Of a DNA stretch of 37,086 bases, positions 33,426 to 37,086 are shown piece after piece. Source of the stretch: a virus; IMG/VR virus record IMGVR_UViG_3300006919_000157, positions 1-37,086 of that record. One strand, written 5' to 3'. Below the pieces are notes generated by a model. It had not been told where the DNA came from. It was given only the letters and a program-made list of their open reading frames with translations, and did no database searches. Numbering within the stretch: position 1 is the stretch's first letter; each line of letters starts with the position of its first letter. The position numbers and the translations under genes are program-made.

Positions 33426-34219
33426 AACGTGTTCACCTTGTAACCCAAACCGCTGTGAACTGTGCAATAGACATACAGTGTCGGGGCTCCTATCGCAACC
33501 TGTATTTGTGTATAGGCCCCCGCCTGACCCGGAGTTCCCGAAGTTGTCACGCCTGTGGTATATTCTACGCCGCCGCCGTGTGTACCATCTGGGGTCGTAG
33601 AGAAACGTAAGGGGTGTCCGGAGTTACTTGCATCCGACTGATCATAACGATATATCAAACCTTCGGTGACATCTCGCCCGGCCAAACCCGGACCGGAGCC
33701 GTCTTGATGATACTTATCTTGACCAAGTATGTTAACTACAGTCATTACATATGTCGCCGCAAGAGTTACAGGGGTGCTTATGGTTACCGATCCTAATCCA
33801 GCCGTAGAAGAAACCCCTGTAACCGCGGGAATTTGAGTTAAGCTGGTTGTAACAGACCCTAGCGCACTATTGCCGGTATTTCCCGTCACACTGAACGAAG
33901 TATTTTTTGTGGTTAATACGTTTACATTTCCTACGGTTGCAGCACTCGCAGGGCTTCTTAAAAATTGAACTTGAGTTAGGCTAAAAACAGGGAAAGTAAT
34001 CGTTACATTCTCGTTTTCGTTACGGTCGGGCCTAGCGTCTTTTAGCGCTTGAGCATCAAACACTTTACGAAACGGCTCAAGTTGTGGATGCTTCGGCTCC
34101 CACTCATCTTTACCAACAAGCAAGCCATTCCACTCCCGACGCATATCTTTATACCGGTAACGGAAGCCTGACCGATCAGATATAGCGTAGGAATCTTTAC
34201 CTGACGAAAACTTAGACAT
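33422..34219 (-). CDS. virion-type protein with Ig-like repeats and cupredoxin-like C-terminus, 265 aa
   Basis: Virion-type protein in three parts. N-terminus is charged and conserved-looking (SGFRYRYKDMRREWNGLLVG, WEPKHPQLEPFRK). A middle part has strand repeats like other late proteins here (AATVGNVNVLTTKN, TGNSALGSVTTSLTQ, VTGVSSTAGLGSVTI). The C-terminus, SDASNSGHPLRFSTTPDGTH to LYVYCTVHSGLGYKVNTL, resembles a type 1 copper cupredoxin: a His after SNSG, then CxxH near the end; the usual axial Met is a Leu here. The fold inference is from memory of plastocyanin-like ends and of marine phage proteins with LYYYCSxHSGMG. Copper binding is unproven. It overlaps both neighbours. Confidence 0.65.
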   Translation of the reverse strand: MSKFSSGKDSYAISDRSGFRYRYKDMRREWNGLLVGKDEWEPKHPQLEPFRKVFDAQALKDARPDRNENENVTITFPVFSLTQVQFLRSPASAATVGNVNVLTTKNTSFSVTGNTGNSALGSVTTSLTQIPAVTGVSSTAGLGSVTISTPVTLAATYVMTVVNILGQDKYHQDGSGPGLAGRDVTEGLIYRYDQSDASNSGHPLRFSTTPDGTHGGGVEYTTGVTTSGTPGQAGAYTQIQVAIGAPTLYVYCTVHSGLGYKVNTL

Positions 34220-34887
34220 TAATTCGTCCTAAAATACTGGTACTGCGGTACAACATTGAAAGAGGCCCTGTCACGGTCCTCGGCCATTGCCCGCTCAAAC
34301 TCCTCTTCATAAATCGCTTTTAGCAACTGAGCACGGTTCGGAGCTCTCTTGATAGAAATATAGTAAGCAAGCCCGGCTGCAAGACACGGGTATAATCGAA
34401 AAGGAACGTCCATTGTGTTGTTGTATTCGTCCGCATCATCCATTCTAGTCAGAGCGTCGTATACAATGATGTCTGTGCTGTTATCGGGAACCGGCCATAC
34501 TTTTAGCTCTGGTGTAATCTGGCGATCCAAGAAAAACTGATTTGGCTTACCCGTCGTCGTTTTTGTCGGAATGGTTAAATAATCGTCTCGACTCATACGA
34601 TCTAAGGCGTAATCCGTTCCGCTTCTACGAACAACCACAGACAGAACATCAATAACGTCTGCCCCCAAAGTGTAGTTACCCGTACCAGACGTTACAGCTT
34701 GCGTTCTCTGAGCGATTGTCCACTGATTTAAGCCTCTGTTAGCCCATTCAGCAAGCATGAGGTTCAAAGACCTACGTGCTGTCTTTAGGTCATACCCGGT
34801 GCGAACCTCTAAGCCGCAACGCTCAAAAGCTTCCTCGACGTAATCAGCTACGTCTAATTCAAAATTAGTGCTGCCAGAAGTGGCCAT
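34219..34887 (-). CDS. head-tail adaptor / tail tubular A-like protein, 222 aa
   Basis: Likely connector that joins portal and tail nozzle (P22 gp4 / T7 gp11 functional class). Key phrases: VADYVEEAFERCGLEVRTGY, ARRSLNLMLAEWANRGLNQW, TQAVTSGTGNYTLGADVIDV and LSVVVRRSG, then LTIPTKTTTGKPNQFFLDRQ, LKVWPVPDNSTDIIVYDALT, DVPFRLYPCLAAGLAYYISI and a C-terminal helix. This arrangement is the standard of the family in marine podoviruses. The start ATG has no strong Shine-Dalgarno but follows directly after the small Lys/Arg gene. Its stop shares one base with the next start (TAATG). Confidence 0.85.
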   Translation of the reverse strand: MATSGSTNFELDVADYVEEAFERCGLEVRTGYDLKTARRSLNLMLAEWANRGLNQWTIAQRTQAVTSGTGNYTLGADVIDVLSVVVRRSGTDYALDRMSRDDYLTIPTKTTTGKPNQFFLDRQITPELKVWPVPDNSTDIIVYDALTRMDDADEYNNTMDVPFRLYPCLAAGLAYYISIKRAPNRAQLLKAIYEEEFERAMAEDRDRASFNVVPQYQYFRTN

Positions 34888-34888
34888 T

Positions 34889-35026
34889 TTACTTCTTCTT
34901 TACCATGCCGCCGCCGCGCATCTTTTTAACCATGCCGCCACCACGCATTTTTTTAACCATACCACCGCCGCGCATTTTCTTTACTGCGCCGCCCTTTTTC
35001 ATCATCTTACGAGGTTTCATCGCCAT
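34889..35026 (-). CDS. very small Lys/Arg-rich repeat protein, 45 aa
   Basis: Tiny basic protein, MAMKPRKMMKKGGAVKK followed by three repeats of the nine-residue unit MRGGGMVKK. Start ATG 35026 has AGGAG eight bases upstream; an in-frame ATG at 35080 would give 63 aa but lacks this signal and overlaps the upstream gene more. The charge (about 16 Lys/Arg) suggests nucleic-acid contact or a virion-basic-protein role, as small KMxGGGM proteins near adaptor genes are common in marine podoviruses in my memory. It overlaps the previous gene by 20 bases. Confidence 0.7.
   Translation of the reverse strand: MAMKPRKMMKKGGAVKKMRGGGMVKKMRGGGMVKKMRGGGMVKKK
34903..34983 (-). repeat. three 27-base tandem repeats in the small basic gene
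   Basis: Units begin at 34903, 34930 and 34957, each starting CCATGCC or CCATACC on the plus strand, followed by GCCGC-rich and T-rich halves. They keep the reading frame and encode the KKMRGGGMV repeat. Base differences between units are mostly silent, so selection keeps the peptide. Confidence 0.85.
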
Positions 35027-35594
35027 TCTGTAATCTCCTGTATAGCTCTGCTCGTTTGTTGAATATGGCTTCTGCGTCATATTCGGCTAGGTAATTGTCA
35101 TAATAACCTTTTTCCGCAAGTTTGTCTGCTGATTCTTGTAGCTTAGACAAGCGTTGCACAAAAATCATAGCATACTCATCTTCTACCATTTGCATAAAAG
35201 ACTGGTCATCAACAAAATCATTTGCTTCATCGTGCGGGTGAAAGCCCATTACCCACGCGTCTCTTTCTATAAAGATGCCTTCCGAAATAGCGGTATTTAG
35301 GTCATCTAGGTAAGCGTGAAACCGTTCCGGGTCCTTTTCAAACTCCATATCAACAATAATACAAAGATCAAAAACGTCTTCCCATTGAGATATAGTGCTG
35401 TACAGACACTGATAACTATCTTCATACTTAAATAGTATAGCCACCTTATTCTCTTGCCACGCCTTCTGAGCATAGGGGCAGGCAGGTAAGTTATTGTAAA
35501 AAGGGTTAGGCTTCTGAAGCGTGTGCTCAGACCATGCGATAATCTCTTCGCAGATCTGTTTTTCCTTATCTATATAAAAAGCTAGCGCTGTCAT
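35007..35594 (-). CDS. conserved hypothetical protein, 195 aa
   Basis: Acidic alpha/beta protein: HTLQKPNPFYNNLPACPYAQ, NKVAILFKYEDSYQCLYSTI, FDLCIIVDMEFEKDPERFHA, VMGFHPHDEANDFVDDQSFM, VEDEYAMIFVQRLSKLQESA, then ADKLAEKGYYDNYLAEYDAE. The PACPYA (Cys-containing) start, the FHPHDE motif and the final KKGYYDxW-like phrase I recall from unnamed proteins of marine phages and some large viruses. HPHDE could bind metal, though no function is shown. The ATG overlaps the upstream stop by four bases; the end overlaps the small basic gene. Confidence 0.65.
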   Translation of the reverse strand: MTALAFYIDKEKQICEEIIAWSEHTLQKPNPFYNNLPACPYAQKAWQENKVAILFKYEDSYQCLYSTISQWEDVFDLCIIVDMEFEKDPERFHAYLDDLNTAISEGIFIERDAWVMGFHPHDEANDFVDDQSFMQMVEDEYAMIFVQRLSKLQESADKLAEKGYYDNYLAEYDAEAIFNKRAELYRRLQNGDETS

Positions 35595-35968
35595 GCTTGC
35601 GACACTGACCCTTTTGTTCTTTTCCGGCGGTTAGACATTACCGCCCCGCATCCTCTAGCCACAGCCGTCCCCGGTATACGAGCTCCGTTAAACGGCCGTT
35701 TTGGTGGAGTTACCGCCCCACCAGAAGCCATTTTTGTCACTTTCGCAGCTTTTGTGTTAGCGACTGTAGTTTTTCCTTTAGCGCCTGCACGTTTCTTTTT
35801 ACGCGCTGTAGCAGCCCGTTCAGCCTTGCTAAGACTTTGAGCTTTACGTCTAGGCAAGCAACGGTCAGGGTTACGCTTATTCTTTGACGTACCGCACGGG
35901 CCCGCGATATTGCCGCTGCTATCAATTCTGACCCACTCTTCATCAACCCACTCCTGTAATTTTCCCAT
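35591..35968 (-). CDS. basic Cys-containing virus-type protein, 125 aa
   Basis: Strongly basic small protein. N-terminal block WVDEEWVRIDSSGNIAGPCG, then KNKRNPDRCLPRRKAQSLSK and AERAATARKKKRAGAKGKTT, with a C-terminal ARIPGTAVARGCGAVMSNRR. The GPCG-x-RC-x-P-LSxxERAATARKKK plan recurs, I believe, in phages and large viruses of aquatic hosts, without a function. Two cysteine pairs may bind zinc or form structure. It could be an internal basic protein that neutralises DNA; inference only. The start shares one base with the upstream stop (TAATG). Confidence 0.65.
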   Translation of the reverse strand: MGKLQEWVDEEWVRIDSSGNIAGPCGTSKNKRNPDRCLPRRKAQSLSKAERAATARKKKRAGAKGKTTVANTKAAKVTKMASGGAVTPPKRPFNGARIPGTAVARGCGAVMSNRRKRTKGSVSQA

Positions 35969-36183
35969 TATTTGCCCTTCTTTTTGCCACCTTTTGACTT
36001 TTTGGCATAATTAGGGTCTTTACAATACTTAGATGCCGCCAAATTCGCATAAGCTGACGGATATGTGTCAAAAGTTCGTTTTGCCCAAGCCTTTCCTTCG
36101 GGGCAAATGACACCACCCTTCTTTTTTCGGACTATTTTTCTCTTTTTAGCGCAAGAACCCGCGCCTAAATTAACTCGTGTCAT
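35968..36183 (-). CDS. small basic conserved protein, 71 aa
   Basis: Basic 71-aa protein: MTRVNLGAGSCAKKRKIVRK, GGVICPEGKAWAKRTFDTYP, SAYANLAASKYCKDPNYAKK, ending in Lys/Gly. The CPEGKxWAKRTFDxYPSAYAN phrase is well conserved in my memory among marine phage and virus proteins of unknown role. Several cysteines and high positive charge suggest DNA contact. It belongs to the cluster of small basic genes at the head of this block. The start overlaps the possible holin gene stop by four bases (ATGA). Confidence 0.65.
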   Translation of the reverse strand: MTRVNLGAGSCAKKRKIVRKKKGGVICPEGKAWAKRTFDTYPSAYANLAASKYCKDPNYAKKSKGGKKKGK

Positions 36184-36377
36184 GTCAATACTGCCACTAA
36201 TGCTATTACTGTTGCCGCAAGTTGCAGAGCAATGCCGCCAAGAATAGCCCAGACTTTTATATCCAGACGATCTATGTCTTTTTGCATATGAGCAAGATGG
36301 TTGGTCTCCAGCCGGTGTAAAACGGCCTGAATAACCTCAACTTTCTTGTCTAGTTCTGCAACTGTTGGTTTGCTCAT
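36180..36377 (-). CDS. putative holin-like (XhlA-type) small membrane protein, 65 aa
   Basis: A short protein with an N-terminal coiled-coil helix (KKVEVIQAVLHRLETNHLAH and DIDRLDIK) and one C-terminal transmembrane helix VWAILGGIALQLAATVIALV. This layout is like XhlA-type hemolysin/holin-associated proteins. No endolysin gene is visible beside it, so a lysis role is only a suggestion; other small inner-membrane proteins share this plan. The ATG lies one base after the preceding stop. Confidence 0.5.
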   Translation of the reverse strand: MSKPTVAELDKKVEVIQAVLHRLETNHLAHMQKDIDRLDIKVWAILGGIALQLAATVIALVAVLT

Positions 36378-36378
36378 T

Positions 36379-36666
36379 TTAACATTTCCACCTTTTGCGG
36401 GCCTGCCTCAAACGGCTGTTTGGGTCTTTAGCTGCTTTAGGGAATTTTTTCATTTGTCCCGCAGAACGCGCACAGAATGATTTGCGCCGCTTAGCGTCTT
36501 TACTACCTTTTTTAACCTTACCTGTTACAGCGGTTTTTAGTTTTGAACCGGGATTTGCGCGTCTATACGCCGCTACTCCAGCCTTAGTCATCCCCGCTCC
36601 TTTTTCAGTGGGGCGAAAATTCTTCTTGTTGCGCGGAGGCATTTTGGCTTTTTTGCGCTCAGCCAC
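36379..36666 (-). CDS. basic DUF6321-like protein, 95 aa, GTG start
   Basis: Strongly basic protein with GTG start at 36666 overlapping the preceding stop (TAGTG). Conserved-looking text: GAGMTKAGVAAYRRANPGSK, LKTAVTGKVKKGSKDAKRRK, SFCARSAGQMKKFPK, and RLRQARKRWKC at the end. This pattern (GMTKxGxxxY, SFCARSxGxM, RLRxARxxWxC) is the family I recall as DUF6321, found in phages and large viruses. Two conserved Cys and many Lys/Arg suggest a nucleic-acid or zinc-binding role, not shown. Stop precedes the holin-like start by one base. Confidence 0.7.
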   Translation of the reverse strand: MAERKKAKMPPRNKKNFRPTEKGAGMTKAGVAAYRRANPGSKLKTAVTGKVKKGSKDAKRRKSFCARSAGQMKKFPKAAKDPNSRLRQARKRWKC

Positions 36667-37086
36667 TACAAGTCACTCCCATTTTGAATGTAAATAAACT
36701 CCATTGACGCGGACACATTGAAGTCAACTGAGCCTGAAGAAGAAAACGCTCTCATCTCCAAGTCTGTTTTTTCTGTAAACCTTAATGGAAAAGTATAAAA
36801 CTGCTCGTGTGTGGCATCTGTCAGGGTAAATCTTTCTTTTATCTGGAAGACTTCTCCGTGTGGCCTAGCAACAAGACTAGCATTCAAAACGGCTTGGGTG
36901 TTGGTAGAGGTTCCTGTGGATAAAGACATTTTTGTAAGGAATGCTGTATATCCTGCGGGAACCGTCCAAAGACTCATCAATGTTTGGTTGTCGCCATCCC
37001 CATTTATGGTCAGGTAAATATTAGCTGGAACCCCAGATGTAACCGTACCTGTTCCTGCGTAAATTGTGCCAGCGTTTGCGCCACCA
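36666..37086 (-). CDS. virion-type beta protein, partial, 5' end cut by the right edge
   Basis: The reading frame stays open to the window edge, so the gene starts outside. The edge sequence translates as GGANAGTIYAGTGTVTSGVP, then NIYLTINGDGDNQTLMSLWT and VPAGYTAFLTKMSLSTGT, ending GSVDFNVSASMEFIYIQNGS. This is a pattern I know from marine phage minor virion proteins (SGxPAxIYLxxNxGDNQTLMxxWTVPAGYTAFL). A TTG at 36980 would give a 104-aa protein but is internal. The role is unknown; a surface or decoration protein is likely. Confidence 0.75.
   Translation of the reverse strand, partial: GGANAGTIYAGTGTVTSGVPANIYLTINGDGDNQTLMSLWTVPAGYTAFLTKMSLSTGTSTNTQAVLNASLVARPHGEVFQIKERFTLTDATHEQFYTFPLRFTEKTDLEMRAFSSSGSVDFNVSASMEFIYIQNGSDL

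Noticed and set aside
34903-34983. CRISPR-like array
   Set aside because: Units are adjacent without spacers and keep a reading frame, so they are a coding tandem repeat.

Overview
The window is an internal segment of a tailed double-stranded DNA phage genome. Both ends cut through genes: a family A DNA polymerase at the left and a small virion-type protein at the right. The architecture (family A polymerase, P22/T7-like tail adaptor proteins, very large internal-protein-like ORFs, LamG/SPRY-type fibres) fits a short-tailed phage of a marine bacterium. From memory the polymerase and gene set look most like marine podoviruses of the HMO-2011/pelagiphage/roseophage kind, but no host gene, tRNA, integrase or att site is visible, so host and genus are inference. 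Terminase, portal, major capsid protein and endolysin are not in the window and presumably lie beyond one edge.

Replication block (1-6840, minus strand, transcribed right to left): a conserved 192-aa protein, a single-stranded-DNA-binding-like protein with an acidic -PF tail, an archaeo-eukaryotic-type primase that also ends in an acidic -PF tail, an 83-aa unknown protein, a small putative transcription regulator joining a sigma region 4-like helix-turn-helix to an RNA polymerase alpha-CTD-like domain, a UvrD-like helicase, a DUF6378-like protein, a tiny ORF and DNA polymerase. A divergent promoter pair at 6876-6916 appears to drive this block leftward and a lone SNF2-type helicase (6928-8376, plus strand) rightward. 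A hairpin followed by a T-rich stretch between the SSB and primase genes may attenuate the leftward transcript.

Morphogenesis block (8373-37086, minus strand, transcribed right to left): at its right end come small basic proteins, a possible holin and unknown proteins. Head-tail adaptor proteins follow, then a virion-type protein with a cupredoxin-like C-terminus and a possible glycosyltransferase-fold protein. The middle holds fibre and receptor-binding genes, including a duplicated LamG fibre plus companion cassette. Next is a tail protein split over two ORFs. The left end holds four large internal/ejection-type proteins (591, 279, 913 and 1289 aa), followed by an HlyC/RTX-type lysine acyltransferase homologue and a Gly-rich protein.

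Nearly every junction in both minus-strand blocks is an ATGA, TAATG, TGATG or TAGTG overlap, or a gap of a few bases, so expression is probably strongly translationally coupled. The most notable items are the HlyC-like acyltransferase directly behind the giant virion-type gene, the sigma4/alpha-CTD fusion, the primase with an SSB-like tail, and the duplicated fibre cassette.
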